Shown: positions 8,211 through 17,381 of the stretch, in pieces
Layout: each line of letters starts with the position of its first letter
Position numbering within the stretch: the first letter of the stretch is position 1
Made by a program: the position numbers and the translations under genes
Notes under the pieces: model-generated
What the model saw: the letters and a program-made list of their open reading frames with translations, nothing else
Database searches by the model: none
What the model was told of the DNA's origin: nothing
Assembly: GCA_900471515.1 (NCBI GenBank)
Contig: UCFC01000018.1
Span: 46,902 to 110,901 of the forward strand
Length of the DNA stretch: 64,000 nucleotides
Source of the DNA: Hyphomicrobiales bacterium
GTDB lineage: Bacteria > Pseudomonadota > Alphaproteobacteria > Rhizobiales > Rhizobiaceae
Direction of reading: 5' to 3'

Positions 8211-9119
8211 TCAGCCGCCGATAGCAGCCTTGCGAACGTCGACAACGGCGTTGTAGAAGTCGTGCTTGACCGGGGCGTAGCCCTTGTAGTCACCGCCTTC
8301 GATAGCGGTGAAGCACTTGTGGTCCTTCTCCGGCAGAGCCATGAAGAAGTCGGTGAGCTTCTTCTGCCATTCCTCGCCGAGAGCGTTGCGAACGACGAGC
8401 GGGCCGTTCGGGATCAGCGGCGAACGCCAGACTTCGACGAGCTTGTTCGGGTCGACTGCGCCCTTGTCGACTTCCTTGCGGAAAGTACCGGAGGTGTAGC
8501 CGTCCTTGAAGTCGCCGATGCCCGAGGAGTCGTCGACGGCAACGTCGACCTTGCCGTCATAAGCTGCGAGCAGGTTGTTCTCGTGGCCGCCGTTGAACTG
8601 CGTGGACGCGAAGAACTTGTCGTTCGGCATGCCCGTGTCCTTCGGGATCTGCGTCAGCGGAACGAGGTAGCCCGAGGTGGAGTCCGGATCGGCGTAGCCG
8701 AGCTTCTTGCCCTTGGCGTCCTTGATGGTCTTGATGCCGGAGGACTTCAGCGCGAGACCGATCGAGTAGTAACCGGTCGAGCCGTCCTTCTGCTGCGTCG
8801 TCAGGATCGGCGTAACGGCCTTGGCGTCCTTGAGGTAAACGGCTGCGTAACCGGAAGCGCCGAGTTCTGCGAAGTCGAGCGTGCCGCCGAGCAGGCCCTG
8901 GATAACGCCGTCATAGTCGGCGGCCGGGAAGAGCGAAACCTTCTCGAAGCCGAATTCCTGCTTCAGGTGGTCTGCAAGGCAGGCGTAGTTGCGCAGGCGG
9001 TCGGTTTCGTTTTCGCCGCCGAGGATGCCGACGCGGAATTCCTTGAGGTCAGCGGCATTGGCAGCGCCGGCTGCGAGCGACAGGATCGCCGTTGCAGCAA
9101 AAAGTGCTTTCTTCAACAT
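8211..9119 (-). CDS. phnD: Phosphonate ABC transporter periplasmic binding protein PhnD
   Basis: 302 residues. An N-terminal signal peptide with the AANA cleavage region ends near residue 23. The mature protein is a type II periplasmic binding protein (FRVGILGGENETDR near the start, YADPDSTSGYLVP in the middle). PhnD delivers phosphonates, and in related proteins phosphate esters, to the PhnE permeases. An excellent AGGAG lies 7 bases before the ATG. It follows phnC with an 86-base gap and is followed by a strong terminator-like hairpin. Confidence 0.95.
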   Translation of the reverse strand: MLKKALFAATAILSLAAGAANAADLKEFRVGILGGENETDRLRNYACLADHLKQEFGFEKVSLFPAADYDGVIQGLLGGTLDFAELGASGYAAVYLKDAKAVTPILTTQQKDGSTGYYSIGLALKSSGIKTIKDAKGKKLGYADPDSTSGYLVPLTQIPKDTGMPNDKFFASTQFNGGHENNLLAAYDGKVDVAVDDSSGIGDFKDGYTSGTFRKEVDKGAVDPNKLVEVWRSPLIPNGPLVVRNALGEEWQKKLTDFFMALPEKDHKCFTAIEGGDYKGYAPVKHDFYNAVVDVRKAAIGG

Positions 9120-9205
9120 GGGTTCTCTCCTGAATGACCGGGGCCGGTCGTTTTGTTACGAAGAAATCTGCCCTTGACGCGGGCGTTCGATCGAGGCCGC
9201 CCCTC

Positions 9206-10051
9206 TCACAGACCGGCCAGCGCCAGCGGTTGGGTGCCGGCGGATTGGTTTTCCGCTCCTTCCGGAGCGATGTTGATTGCGGTCGAGGTCATCGTCTCGT
9301 CGATGCCGGCACCGTCCTTGTCCGTGCCGTAGATTTCCTTGACGGCGTCGCTCGTCAGTTCGGAAGGCTTGCCGTCGAAGACGACGCGGCCGGCCGCCAT
9401 GCCGACGATGCGTTCGCAGTAGTTTCGGGCCGTATCGAGCGTGTGCAGGTTGGTGATGACGGTGATGCCGTCGCGCTCGTTGATGTCGCGCAGCGCGTCC
9501 ATGACGATCTTGGCGTTGAGCGGGTCGAGCGAGGCGATCGGTTCGTCGGCCAGAACCATTTTCGGGTTCTGCATCAGCGCGCGGGCGATGGCGACACGCT
9601 GCTGCTGGCCGCCGGAAAGCGTGCCGGCCGCCTGCAGCGCCGTCTGCTCGATGCCGAGGCGCTCAAGCGCGGCAATCGCCTGGATGCGCTCTTCACGGGT
9701 GAAGACGTTGAGCAGGCTGAGCACGGTCGAGCGGTGGTTCAGGCGGCCGAGCATGACGTTGGTGAGAACGTCGAGACGCGGCACGAGGTTGAACTGCTGG
9801 AAGATCATCGCGCAGTCGCGCTGCCAGTTGCGCAGCGCCTGGCCGCGAAGGCCGGAAACCTCGACACCACCGAAATGGATCGTGCCGGAAGACGGTTCCT
9901 GCAGGCGGTTGATCATGCGCAGAAGCGTGGACTTGCCCGCACCGGAACGGCCGATAATGCCGACCATCTGGCCCTGTGGAATGTCCAGCGTTACGGAATC
10001 GACAGCGAGCTTCTTTCCGAACCGGCGTGTGACATTCTTCAGTTCGAACAT
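9206..10051 (-). CDS. phnC: Phosphonate ABC transporter ATP-binding protein PhnC
   Basis: 281 residues. This is the ATPase of the phosphonate importer, with Walker [10 protein letters not shown] near residues 32-40, signature [15 protein letters not shown] and Walker [13 protein letters not shown]. The ATG at 10051 (MFELKNV) is chosen because AAGGA lies 8 bases upstream; ATGs at 10054 and 10069 are also in frame. A 118-base gap containing Pho-box-like repeats separates it from the acetyltransferase gene, so phnCDE may have its own phosphate-starvation promoter. Confidence 0.94.
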   Translation of the reverse strand: MFELKNVTRRFGKKLAVDSVTLDIPQGQMVGIIGRSGAGKSTLLRMINRLQEPSSGTIHFGGVEVSGLRGQALRNWQRDCAMIFQQFNLVPRLDVLTNVMLGRLNHRSTVLSLLNVFTREERIQAIAALERLGIEQTALQAAGTLSGGQQQRVAIARALMQNPKMVLADEPIASLDPLNAKIVMDALRDINERDGITVITNLHTLDTARNYCERIVGMAAGRVVFDGKPSELTSDAVKEIYGTDKDGAGIDETMTSTAINIAPEGAENQSAGTQPLALAGL

Positions 10052-10117
10052 CATGCTCTTCCTTCGCATTTCTGCCTTGCGTCTGGGATCGCATTAGTCC
10101 CGCTTCGTGAAGCTCGC

Positions 10118-10156
10118 ATGTCAGTTTTGTGTAAGTCCTGTCACAAAACTCTGCAC
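10118..10156. promoter_or_regulatory. Candidate Pho boxes upstream of phnC
   Basis: On the minus strand (phnC sense) CTTACACAAAACTGACAT at 10118-10135 matches the 18-base Pho box CTGTCATAAATCTGTCAT at 13 positions. On the plus strand CTGTCACAAAACTCTGCA at 10138-10155 matches at 12. The two back-to-back elements lie 65-105 bases before phnC. PhoB control of phosphonate uptake is well known; whether these are functional sites is inferred. Confidence 0.5.
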
Positions 10157-10169
10157 CGCAGCATTGAGC

Positions 10170-10787
10170 TTAGCCACCGTAGCGCGAGAGGAAGTCTTCG
10201 GCTCCAAGCGCCCGGAAATCCGCCAGCGCATCGCGTAGCCGATCATGCTCCCAGTCCCACCAGGCAAGCCTGTCCATGCGCTCGCCGACCTCTTTCGGGA
10301 AGCGTTCGCGGATGAGCTTGGCGGGCACGCCACCGACGATCGTGTAGGGCGCGACGTCCTTGGACACGACCGCGCCGGCCCCGATGACGGCCCCGTTGCC
10401 GACCGTCACGCCGGGCAGGATCGTCGCGCCATGGCCGATCCAGACATCGTTGCCGATCACGACGCGGTTCGCGCGCCGCCATTCGAAGAACTCCGTCTCC
10501 ATGTCGGCATCCGGCCAGTAGTCGACGGCGCGGTAGGTGAAGTGGTGCAGCGTGGCGCGCCAGGTCGGATGGTTGGTGGCGTTGATGCGCACGGCGGCGG
10601 CGATATTGACGAACTTGCCGATCGTCGCGCACCAGATGGAGCCGTCCTGCATGATGTAGGAATAGTCGCCGAACTCCACCTCGCTGATGCGGCAGCGTTC
10701 GGAAACTTCCGTATAGCGGCCGAAACTCGACTTGGAGACGGAGGCGGTCTCGTGGAAATAGGGCTCGATGCCCAGCTTGCGGCTCAT
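10170..10787 (-). CDS. Phosphonate-operon hexapeptide-repeat acetyltransferase
   Basis: 205 residues. It is a left-handed beta-helix acetyltransferase of the xenobiotic/chloramphenicol acetyltransferase-like group that recurs in C-P lyase operons. Visible features are GDYSYI near residue 40, the active-site-like region INATNHPTW, and hexapeptide repeats such as [28 protein letters not shown]. Its start overlaps the phnL stop as ATGA. By analogy to PhnO it may acetylate aminoalkylphosphonates, but the substrate is not known. Confidence 0.88.
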   Translation of the reverse strand: MSRKLGIEPYFHETASVSKSSFGRYTEVSERCRISEVEFGDYSYIMQDGSIWCATIGKFVNIAAAVRINATNHPTWRATLHHFTYRAVDYWPDADMETEFFEWRRANRVVIGNDVWIGHGATILPGVTVGNGAVIGAGAVVSKDVAPYTIVGGVPAKLIRERFPKEVGERMDRLAWWDWEHDRLRDALADFRALGAEDFLSRYGG

Positions 10788-11494
10788 GCTGCGATCGCCT
10801 TTCGGGGAGAGAATTGCTGAACGTCGAGAATGCGGTCGGCTGCTGCCTCGCGCACTTCCTCGTCGTGGAAGATGCCGAGAAGGGCGACGCCCGCCTTCTT
10901 CTTCTCCTCGATCATGCCGACGACGACGGCGCGGTTCTTCGCGTCGAGCGAGGCCGTCGGCTCGTCGAGCAGCAGGATCCTGTGCTCGGTAATGAAGCCG
11001 CGGGCGATATTGACGCGCTGCTGCTCGCCGCCGGAGAAGGTGGCGGGCGGCAGCTGCCAGAGCGCTTCCGGCAGGTTGAGCTTTTCAAGCAGGGCTGCGG
11101 CCTTCTCCCTGGCGCCGGCGGCGGCTTCGCCGCGTGCCAGCAGCGGCTCGGCGACCACGTCGATCGCGGCCACGCGTGGCACGGTGCGCAGGAACTGGCT
11201 GACATAGCCGAGCGTGTGGCGGCGCACGTCGAGAATGGTGCGCGGGTCGGCGGCGGCGAGATCGACGATCCGGCCCTTGTGGTCGATGAGGATCTGGCCG
11301 CTATCGACGGCATAATTGCCGTAGATCATCTTGAGCAGCGAGCTTTTGCCGATGCCCGAAGGGCCGCCGAGCACGACGCATTCGCCCGATGCCACCGAGA
11401 AGGAGACGTCGGAGACGACGGGCAGCTTGATGCCGTCGCGCAGGTGCATGGTGAAGCTCTTGGCGACTTCTGAAACGACGAGAGGCGTTGCCAT
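10784..11494 (-). CDS. phnL: C-P lyase complex ABC protein PhnL
   Basis: 236 residues. PhnL is an ABC-ATPase-like component of the C-P lyase machinery, not a transporter subunit; it is required for making the ribose 1-phosphonate triphosphate intermediate. Walker [10 protein letters not shown] lies near residues 40-48, signature [14 protein letters not shown] near 146, and Walker [13 protein letters not shown] follows. It begins four bases after phnK and is coupled to the acetyltransferase gene by a four-base overlap. Confidence 0.94.
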   Translation of the reverse strand: MATPLVVSEVAKSFTMHLRDGIKLPVVSDVSFSVASGECVVLGGPSGIGKSSLLKMIYGNYAVDSGQILIDHKGRIVDLAAADPRTILDVRRHTLGYVSQFLRTVPRVAAIDVVAEPLLARGEAAAGAREKAAALLEKLNLPEALWQLPPATFSGGEQQRVNIARGFITEHRILLLDEPTASLDAKNRAVVVGMIEEKKKAGVALLGIFHDEEVREAAADRILDVQQFSPRKAIAA

Positions 11495-11498
11495 CTTC

Positions 11499-12275
11499 TT
11501 AAACCTGAAGGATCGAGGAAACGAGGAGCTGGGTATAGGGCTCGCGCGGGTCGTCCAGCACGCGGTCGGTCAGGCCCTGCTCGATGACATGGCCGTCCTT
11601 CATCACCATCATGCGGTGCGAGAGAAGGCGGGCGACGGCGAGATCGTGGGTGACGATGATGGCCGAGAGGCCGAGATCGTTGACGAGGCCGCGCACGAGA
11701 TCGAGCAGGCGCGCCTGCACCGAGACATCGAGACCGCCGGTCGGCTCGTCCATGAAGACCAGGCGCGGGCCGGTGACGAGGTTGCGGGCGATCTGCAGGC
11801 GCTGGCGCATGCCGCCGGAAAAGGCGCGCGGCTGGTCGTCGATACGGCCGGCATCGATTTCGACGCGCTCCAGCCAGTCGATGGCAGAGGAGCGGATCTT
11901 GCCATAGTGCCGGTCACCGATCGCCATCAGGCGTTCGCCGACATTGGCCCCGGCAGAAACCGTCATGCGCAGCCCGTCGGCCGGGTTCTGGTGCACGAAG
12001 CCCCAGTCGGTGCGCATCAGGAAGCGGCGCTCGGCCTCGTTCATGTGGTAGAGGTCGCGGTAATTGCCGTCGCGCATGTGATATTCAACGCTGCCGGTGG
12101 TCGGCATCAGCCGGGTGGAGATGCAGTTCAGCAGCGTCGTCTTGCCCGAGCCGGATTCGCCGACGATGGCGAGCACTTCGCCCGGCCAAAGCTCGAAGGA
12201 GACGTTTTTGCAGCCGATGCGGCTGCCGTAGAACTTCGAGAGGTCGTTGACTTTGAGAAGCGGTGTTTCGGTCAT
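11499..12275 (-). CDS. phnK: C-P lyase complex ABC protein PhnK
   Basis: 258 residues. PhnK binds the PhnGHIJ core complex and, with PhnL, is needed for C-P bond cleavage. Walker [10 protein letters not shown] lies near residues 39-47, signature FSGGMRQRLQIARNL near 155, and Walker B LVFMDEPTGGLD. The ATG at 12275 (MTETPLLKVNDLSKF) overlaps the phnJ stop as ATGA; the longer in-frame reading upstream lies inside phnJ and is discarded. Confidence 0.95.
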   Translation of the reverse strand: MTETPLLKVNDLSKFYGSRIGCKNVSFELWPGEVLAIVGESGSGKTTLLNCISTRLMPTTGSVEYHMRDGNYRDLYHMNEAERRFLMRTDWGFVHQNPADGLRMTVSAGANVGERLMAIGDRHYGKIRSSAIDWLERVEIDAGRIDDQPRAFSGGMRQRLQIARNLVTGPRLVFMDEPTGGLDVSVQARLLDLVRGLVNDLGLSAIIVTHDLAVARLLSHRMMVMKDGHVIEQGLTDRVLDDPREPYTQLLVSSILQV

Positions 12276-13147
12276 TCTGCAGCCTCCCGGGCCAGCATGT
12301 CGCCGGCATGTCCGTGTGCCCGGCGGTCCTCGCAATGGTCGGTATCGGAGCAGACGAACATGCGCCCGCCCCGGTCGTCGAGGATCACTTCGTCGAGATA
12401 GACGTCCTCCGCGCCGCAGAGCGCGCAGGGCTTGCCGAAGCGCTGGATCTCGAAAGGATGGTCCTCGAAATCGAGGCTGACGACGTCAGTATAGGGCGGC
12501 ACGGCATAGATGCGCTTTTCGCGGCCGGCGCCGAAGAGCTGCAGCGCTTCCGACCTGTGCATCTTCGGATTGTCGAATTTCGGCGTCGGCGACGGGTCCA
12601 TGACGTAACGGCCGTTGACCTTCACCGGATAGGCATAGGTGGTGGCGATGCGGCCGTTGCGGGCAATGTCCTCGTAGAGCTTCACATGCATGAGGCCGTA
12701 TTCTTCCAGCGCATGCATCTTGCGCGTTTCGGTCTCGCGCGGTTCGAGGAAGCGCAGCGGCTCCGGGATCGGCACCTGGTAGACGAGCACCTGGCCTTCG
12801 CCGAGCTTTTCCTCGGGGATGCGGTGGCGCGTCTGGATGATCGTCGCGTCCTTGGTATGGGTCGTGACGGCGACATTGGCGACCTTCTGGAAGAAGGCGC
12901 GAATGGAGACGGCGTTGGTCGTGTCGTCGGCACCCTGGTCGATGACCTTGAGAACGTCGTCAGGCCCGATGATCGCCGCCGTCACCTGCACGCCGCCCGT
13001 GCCCCAGCCGTAGGGCATCGGCATTTCTCTGCTGGCGAAGGGTACTTGATAGCCGGGAATGGCGATCGCCTTCAGGATGGCGCGGCGGATCATGCGCTTG
13101 GTCTGTTCGTCCAGATAGGCGAAATTATAGGTGGCGAGATCACTCAT
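12272..13147 (-). CDS. phnJ: C-P lyase radical SAM enzyme PhnJ
   Basis: 291 residues. PhnJ uses S-adenosylmethionine and a [4Fe-4S] cluster to cleave the C-P bond of ribose 1-alkylphosphonate 5-phosphate, yielding an alkane and ribose 1,2-cyclic phosphate 5-phosphate. The unusual cysteine motif is complete: C241, C244, C266 and C272 (spacing C-x2-C-x21-C-x5-C), identical in spacing to the E. coli enzyme, whose last cysteine is the thiyl-radical residue. The start overlaps the phnI stop as ATGA. Confidence 0.97.
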   Translation of the reverse strand: MSDLATYNFAYLDEQTKRMIRRAILKAIAIPGYQVPFASREMPMPYGWGTGGVQVTAAIIGPDDVLKVIDQGADDTTNAVSIRAFFQKVANVAVTTHTKDATIIQTRHRIPEEKLGEGQVLVYQVPIPEPLRFLEPRETETRKMHALEEYGLMHVKLYEDIARNGRIATTYAYPVKVNGRYVMDPSPTPKFDNPKMHRSEALQLFGAGREKRIYAVPPYTDVVSLDFEDHPFEIQRFGKPCALCGAEDVYLDEVILDDRGGRMFVCSDTDHCEDRRAHGHAGDMLAREAAE

Positions 13148-14250
13148 TCGGCGGCCTCCTTCTGGGTCTCGCCGCTGTTGCGGGCGGCTTCGAATTCGCG
13201 GCGCATGCGGCGGACGAGGTCGAGTTCGGCCTGGAAGTCCACGTAATGCGGAAGCTTCAGGTGCTCGACGAAGCCGGTCGCCTGCACGTTGTCGGAATGG
13301 GAAATGACGAATTCCTCGTCCTGTGCCGGCGCGGTGATGTCCTCGCCGAGCTCTTCGGCGCGCAGCGCACGATCCACGAGAGACATGGCCATCGCCTTGC
13401 GCTCGCTCTGGCCGAAGACGAGGCCGTAGCCGCGCGTGAACTGTGGCGGCGCCTTGGCCGAGCCCTTGAACTGGTTGACCATCTGGCATTCGGTGAGCTG
13501 GATCGGGCCGAGCGAGACGGCAAAGCCGAGTTCGGCCACGTCGAATTCCACCTCGACCTCGCCGATGCGGATTTCGCCGGTGAACGGGTGGTTGCGGCCG
13601 TAACCGCGCTGGGTCGAATAGCCGAGCGCCAGCAGGAAGCCTTCGTCGCCACGCGCCAGCGCCTGCAGGCGAAGGTCGCGGGTCATCGGAAATTCCATCG
13701 GTTCGCGCGTCAGGTCGCCCGTCTCATGATCCTCGGGAAGCTCGCCGTCGCTTTCGATCAGCCCTTCCTGGCCGAGGATTTCGGAGACGCGCATGACGCG
13801 TCCGGTTTCCGCTTCGCGCTGGGCGGGCTCTTCCACGGCCTCGTCCGAAAGCAGCGTCGGATCGAGCAGGCGGTGCGTATAGTCGAAGGTCGGGCCGAGC
13901 AGCTGGCCGCCCGGAAGGTCCTTGTAGGTGGCGGAGATGCGGCGCTCGATCTGCATATTGGCGGTGTCGAGCGGCCTGGAATAGCCGAAGCGCGGCAGCG
14001 TCGTGCGGTAGGCACGCAGAAGGAAGATCGCCTCGATCATGTCGCCGCGCGCCTGGCGCACGGCAAGGGCTGCCAGCGTGCGGTCGTAGAGCGAGGCTTC
14101 GGCCATGACGCGATCGACGGCGAGCGCCAGCTGTTCGACGATCTGTTCGATGCCGATCGCCGGCACGGAACGGTCGCCGCGCCGGCGGTCGGCGAGCAGG
14201 CGGTGGGCATTGGCGATGGCGGCCTCGCCACCCTTGACGGCAACATACAT
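13144..14250 (-). CDS. phnI: C-P lyase core complex protein PhnI
   Basis: 368 residues. PhnI is the nucleosidase-like subunit of the PhnGHIJ core that displaces adenine from ATP (with PhnG and PhnH) to make ribose 1-alkylphosphonate 5-triphosphate. The protein begins MYVAVKGGE, contains ERRISATYKDLPGGQLLGPT and a late HLKLPHYVDFQAELDL block characteristic of the family, and has the expected length. It starts four bases after phnH and overlaps phnJ. Confidence 0.96.
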   Translation of the reverse strand: MYVAVKGGEAAIANAHRLLADRRRGDRSVPAIGIEQIVEQLALAVDRVMAEASLYDRTLAALAVRQARGDMIEAIFLLRAYRTTLPRFGYSRPLDTANMQIERRISATYKDLPGGQLLGPTFDYTHRLLDPTLLSDEAVEEPAQREAETGRVMRVSEILGQEGLIESDGELPEDHETGDLTREPMEFPMTRDLRLQALARGDEGFLLALGYSTQRGYGRNHPFTGEIRIGEVEVEFDVAELGFAVSLGPIQLTECQMVNQFKGSAKAPPQFTRGYGLVFGQSERKAMAMSLVDRALRAEELGEDITAPAQDEEFVISHSDNVQATGFVEHLKLPHYVDFQAELDLVRRMRREFEAARNSGETQKEAAE

Positions 14251-14254
14251 GCGC

Positions 14255-14863
14255 TCAGATCTCCGTTGCTGTGATCTTGGTGGTGCGCGGCAGGCAGAGG
14301 AACCGCCTGCCCGCCGTCAGCACGATGTCGACGCCGCGCGGGAAGAGCGCACGGTTTTCCGTCCACAGGCGCAGGAAGGTTTCCGGCAGGCCGACAGGCG
14401 CAATCTCGGTCACGCTCTGGATGCCCGGTCCCATCAGCGCCAGACGACGGCCGCCCTCGAGCTCGGCAAGCTCGATCACCACAGTGGTCGAACGGTCGGG
14501 ATACTCCTGCGTGCCGGCGGCAAACAGGCCGAAGGTGGAAAGCGCAACCCCGGTTTCGACGAAGGCGAAGCGCGCCTCCGCCTTTTCGGCCGTCAGCGGC
14601 GCACCGGCATGGAAGCCGAGCCATTCCGAAACAGCCGATTTGGCAAGCCCGGCGGAAAGCCAGACGGGCGTGTCATGGTCGCAGAGCGTCAGGCCGATCG
14701 CGCCGGCGGCGATGCCGAGCGGCGCCGGCGGCGCAACGTCGGCCGCGACGGTCTGGATCGTGCCGGGCCGGGCCATACCGTCCATCAGCATCTTGAACAC
14801 GCTTTGCGCCTGGAAAACCGGCTCGGCGAAGCCGCCGGTCAGGACGTCGGTCTTGAGGCCCAT
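14255..14863 (-). CDS. phnH: C-P lyase core complex protein PhnH
   Basis: 202 residues. PhnH is a small subunit of the C-P lyase core required, with PhnG, PhnI and PhnL, for the first step of phosphonate breakdown. It begins MGLKTDVLTGGF and contains FKMLMDGMARPGTI near residue 25, a family signature, and a late SVTEIAPVGLPE segment. The ATG at 14863 overlaps the phnG stop as ATGA; the longer open frame upstream lies within phnG and is rejected. Confidence 0.95.
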   Translation of the reverse strand: MGLKTDVLTGGFAEPVFQAQSVFKMLMDGMARPGTIQTVAADVAPPAPLGIAAGAIGLTLCDHDTPVWLSAGLAKSAVSEWLGFHAGAPLTAEKAEARFAFVETGVALSTFGLFAAGTQEYPDRSTTVVIELAELEGGRRLALMGPGIQSVTEIAPVGLPETFLRLWTENRALFPRGVDIVLTAGRRFLCLPRTTKITATEI

Positions 14864-15339
14864 CAGTCTTCTCCTCGCACCATGGTGAAGAAATCGACGC
14901 GGGTCGCGGCCGTTTCCCCGGCCTTGCGACCGGCTTCCCCGGCGATCCGGTTTGCGATCGGCGACAGCAGCGTCTGCTCGACGAAGCCCCTGGTGGCCTC
15001 TTCCTGCCAGAGCGCATCGAAGATCGCCGAAAGCCGTGCCTTCTCGCGGTCGGTGCCGAGCGCGTGGGCATGTCCGACGGAGCCGGAGGCAAGGCGCACC
15101 GTGGCGCGCGTCACCGTCACCTCGCCGAGATTGAAGGGCGCGCCGCCGCCGCCGATGCGGCCGCGCACCATCACGAGGCCCGTTTCCGGGCCGCGCACCG
15201 GCTGCGCCACCGGTTTTTCGGCAAGCGCATCCCACGCCGCCAGCAATTCCTGTCTTTCGGCGCGCGCCAGCAGGTCGACGGTGCGTTTGCGCCCGTCGCC
15301 CGTCCGTGTCGCAGCCTCTGTCTTCTCTGCTGCCGTCAT
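14863..15339 (-). CDS. phnG: C-P lyase core complex protein PhnG
   Basis: 158 residues. PhnG is the smallest core subunit and probably heads the operon. Visible motifs are RAERQELLAAW, GLVMVRGRIGGGGAPFNLGE and TRVDFFTMVRG near the C-terminus. The ATG at 15339 has AAGGA 8 bases upstream and a typical N-terminus; an upstream ATG at 15426 would run through the operator and promoter and is unlikely. The promoter region holds a perfect palindrome shared with the divergent phnF. Confidence 0.95.
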   Translation of the reverse strand: MTAAEKTEAATRTGDGRKRTVDLLARAERQELLAAWDALAEKPVAQPVRGPETGLVMVRGRIGGGGAPFNLGEVTVTRATVRLASGSVGHAHALGTDREKARLSAIFDALWQEEATRGFVEQTLLSPIANRIAGEAGRKAGETAATRVDFFTMVRGED

Positions 15340-15355
15340 CGTCTTTTCCTTGAAA

Positions 15356-15373
15356 TGTCTATTGATATAGACA
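15356..15373. promoter_or_regulatory. Candidate PhnF operator in the phnG-phnF intergenic region
   Basis: TGTCTAT-N4-ATAGACA is a perfect 18-base palindrome located 17-34 bases upstream of phnG. GntR/HutC-type regulators bind GT(N)TA-like palindromes of this size. On the phnG sense strand it lies downstream of possible -35 (TTGTCA, 15411-15416) and -10 (TATAGC or TATGGT) elements, which suits repression of the phn operon by PhnF. It is inferred from position and symmetry. Confidence 0.65.
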
Positions 15374-15474
15374 ACCATACAAGCTATACCTATCCCTAAA
15401 TCGGTGAGGTGACAAGCGTGTGACACGGCACGCCCGAAATTGGCCGAGCCGGAAAATGACCGGGCAGGGGTGTA

Positions 15475-16212
15475 ATGGCAGGATTAAAGCAGGTGCAGCG
15501 GCAGACGGGGGTGGCGCTCTGGCGGCAGATCGCCGACAGGATCCGCGAGGCGATCGGCAGCGGCGTCTATGACGAAACGGGCATGGTGCCGCCGGAAACC
15601 GTCCTGGCGCTGCAGTTCGGCGTCAACCGGCATACGGTGCGCAGCGCGCTTGCAGCACTTGCCCAGGAAGGAATCGTGCGCGCGGTGCAGGGTCGCGGCA
15701 CCCTGATCGAGCGCAAGGACCGCCTGAATTTTCCGATCAGCCGCCGCACCCGCTTTACCGACGGTCTGGGCGACCAGGCGCGCGAGACGCATGCGCTCCT
15801 GCTCGGCCATGCGGAGGAGGCGGCCGATGCCGAAGTGGCCCGCTGGCTGCGCATCGAGCCGGGCACGCCGGTCATCCGGCTGGAAACGGTGCGCGATGCC
15901 GACAGGCGGCCCGTCGCGCGCGGCACGAGCTGGTTTCCCGCCGCCCGTTTCCCCGGCCTCGTCGAGATCTACCGCCAGACCGAATCCGTCACCAAGACCT
16001 TCGCCGCCCTCGGCCTGTCGGATTACGTGCGCGCCACGACGGAGATCACCGCCGCCCACGCCGATTCCGCCGACATCGCCGACCTGGAACTGACGCCCGG
16101 CGCCATTCTCCTGATTACCAAGGCAATGAACACCGATCTCGACGGTGTGCCGGTGCAATATTCGATCAGCCGCTTTGCGGCCGATCGGGTGCAGTTCACG
16201 ATTGAGAACTAA
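15475..16212 (+). CDS. phnF: GntR/HutC-family regulator PhnF
   Basis: 245 residues. An N-terminal winged helix-turn-helix (residues ~10-80, with VPPETVLALQFGVNRHTVRSAL) is followed by a UTRA effector-binding domain (~95-240). It is transcribed away from phnG across a 135-base gap, the standard position for PhnF, which represses phosphonate genes until an inducer is present. AGGGG precedes the ATG at suitable distance. The palindrome at 15356-15373 is its most likely target. Confidence 0.92.
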   Translation: MAGLKQVQRQTGVALWRQIADRIREAIGSGVYDETGMVPPETVLALQFGVNRHTVRSALAALAQEGIVRAVQGRGTLIERKDRLNFPISRRTRFTDGLGDQARETHALLLGHAEEAADAEVARWLRIEPGTPVIRLETVRDADRRPVARGTSWFPAARFPGLVEIYRQTESVTKTFAALGLSDYVRATTEITAAHADSADIADLELTPGAILLITKAMNTDLDGVPVQYSISRFAADRVQFTIEN

Positions 16213-16288
16213 AGGGCGATTGCATATTCACTCGCCTACGCGAAAATATGATAAAATGAATCTCTAGGTTGAGCAGGAGATTCGGAAA

Positions 16289-16495
16289 ATGGCGAAAGAG
16301 CCTAAGAACCACGGTAAGTCGTGGACTAATGATCAGGTGAGGGAGCTGAAACAGCTTGCCAAAGATAACACGCCAACTCGTGTTATGGCGCTTAAGCTGG
16401 GACGGACACCGGAATCTGTTCAATCGAAGGCGAGAAGTGAAGGCATTTCTCTGAAGCCAACAAATCAGAGTCCTTACAATCGCCAGCCAAAGTAG
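16289..16495 (+). CDS. Small SANT/HTH-like protein of unknown function
   Basis: 68 residues. The core SWTNDQVRELKQLAKDN followed by RVMALKLGRTPESVQSKA looks like a single SANT/Myb or GcrA-type helix-turn-helix: a W-x4-V-x2-L-K-x-L helix, then a recognition-type helix rich in Arg, Ser and Lys. The net charge is strongly positive, suiting DNA binding. AGGAG lies 9 bases before the ATG, and similar short proteins are annotated as hypothetical in rhizobia (from memory). Its base composition is more AT-rich than its neighbours. The function is unknown. Confidence 0.75.
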   Translation: MAKEPKNHGKSWTNDQVRELKQLAKDNTPTRVMALKLGRTPESVQSKARSEGISLKPTNQSPYNRQPK

Positions 16496-16723
16496 TCGCT
16501 TGTTCGTAAGGCTTGCCCAATGATGGCCTCTTGATTTCCGACTTTTGTCTTTCGGCGGCTCAGCAGAGCCATTCATCGCAAACGTTTTCGCGATATCTGC
16601 GCGCTGGCGGCTTCATCGGTTGTTAATGTGCATTACTCAGTGATGTTCGCCTTAACGGCAGGATCGACGCGGGCGGCTGTCTCATGTCGCCCGGTCTTGA
16701 ACCTTATCGGCCTCTGATCGCGC

Positions 16724-17359
16724 TCAGTGCGCGCCAGACATGTCGCCGAGCACTTCCTTGGAAGCGACGGTAGAATCCGCCTTCAGCTTGTAGACCATCG
16801 GCACGCCGGTCGCGAGATTGAGCGACAGAACCTGCTCGCGGCTGAGCTTGTCGAGAACCATGACGAGCGAGCGCAGCGAATTGCCGTGTGCGGCAACCAG
16901 CACCTTTTCTCCACGCAGGACGCGCGGAAGGATTTCCGTCAGATAGTAGGGCCAGACACGGGCGCCGGTGTCGCGCAGGCTTTCGCCGCCCGGAGGCGGG
17001 ACGTCGTAGGAGCGGCGCCAGATGTGCACCTGTTCCTCGCCCCACTTGGCGCGGGCGTCGTCCTTGTTGAGGCCGGAGAGGTCGCCATAGTCGCGCTCGT
17101 TCAGCGCCTGGTCGCGGATCGTCTCGAGGTTCGGCTGGCCGACCTTGTCGAGGATAAGCTTTAACGTGTGCTGGGCGCGCACCAGCGCCGAGGTGAAAGC
17201 GATATCGAACTTGATGCCGTAATCGGCAAGCGCCTGGCCGCCGGTCGCGGCTTCCTGGATGCCGAGTTCGGTGAGATCCGGATCCTTCCAGCCGGTGAAG
17301 AGATTCTTGAGATTCCAGTCGCTCTGGCCGTGGCGAACGAGGACGAGGGTACCGCTCAT
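16724..17359 (-). CDS. gpmA: 2,3-bisphosphoglycerate-dependent phosphoglycerate mutase
   Basis: 211 residues. It interconverts 3- and 2-phosphoglycerate in glycolysis and gluconeogenesis. The catalytic [10 protein letters not shown] lies at residues ~6-15 (phosphorylated His in RHG), with [12 protein letters not shown] near 88 and the second catalytic His in [11 protein letters not shown]. It is shorter than the ~250-residue E. coli enzyme but matches the alphaproteobacterial form. It lies 22 bases after dapB on the same strand. Confidence 0.94.
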   Translation of the reverse strand: MSGTLVLVRHGQSDWNLKNLFTGWKDPDLTELGIQEAATGGQALADYGIKFDIAFTSALVRAQHTLKLILDKVGQPNLETIRDQALNERDYGDLSGLNKDDARAKWGEEQVHIWRRSYDVPPPGGESLRDTGARVWPYYLTEILPRVLRGEKVLVAAHGNSLRSLVMVLDKLSREQVLSLNLATGVPMVYKLKADSTVASKEVLGDMSGAH

Positions 17360-17381
17360 GAAAAATGCCTCCGAAAAATGG

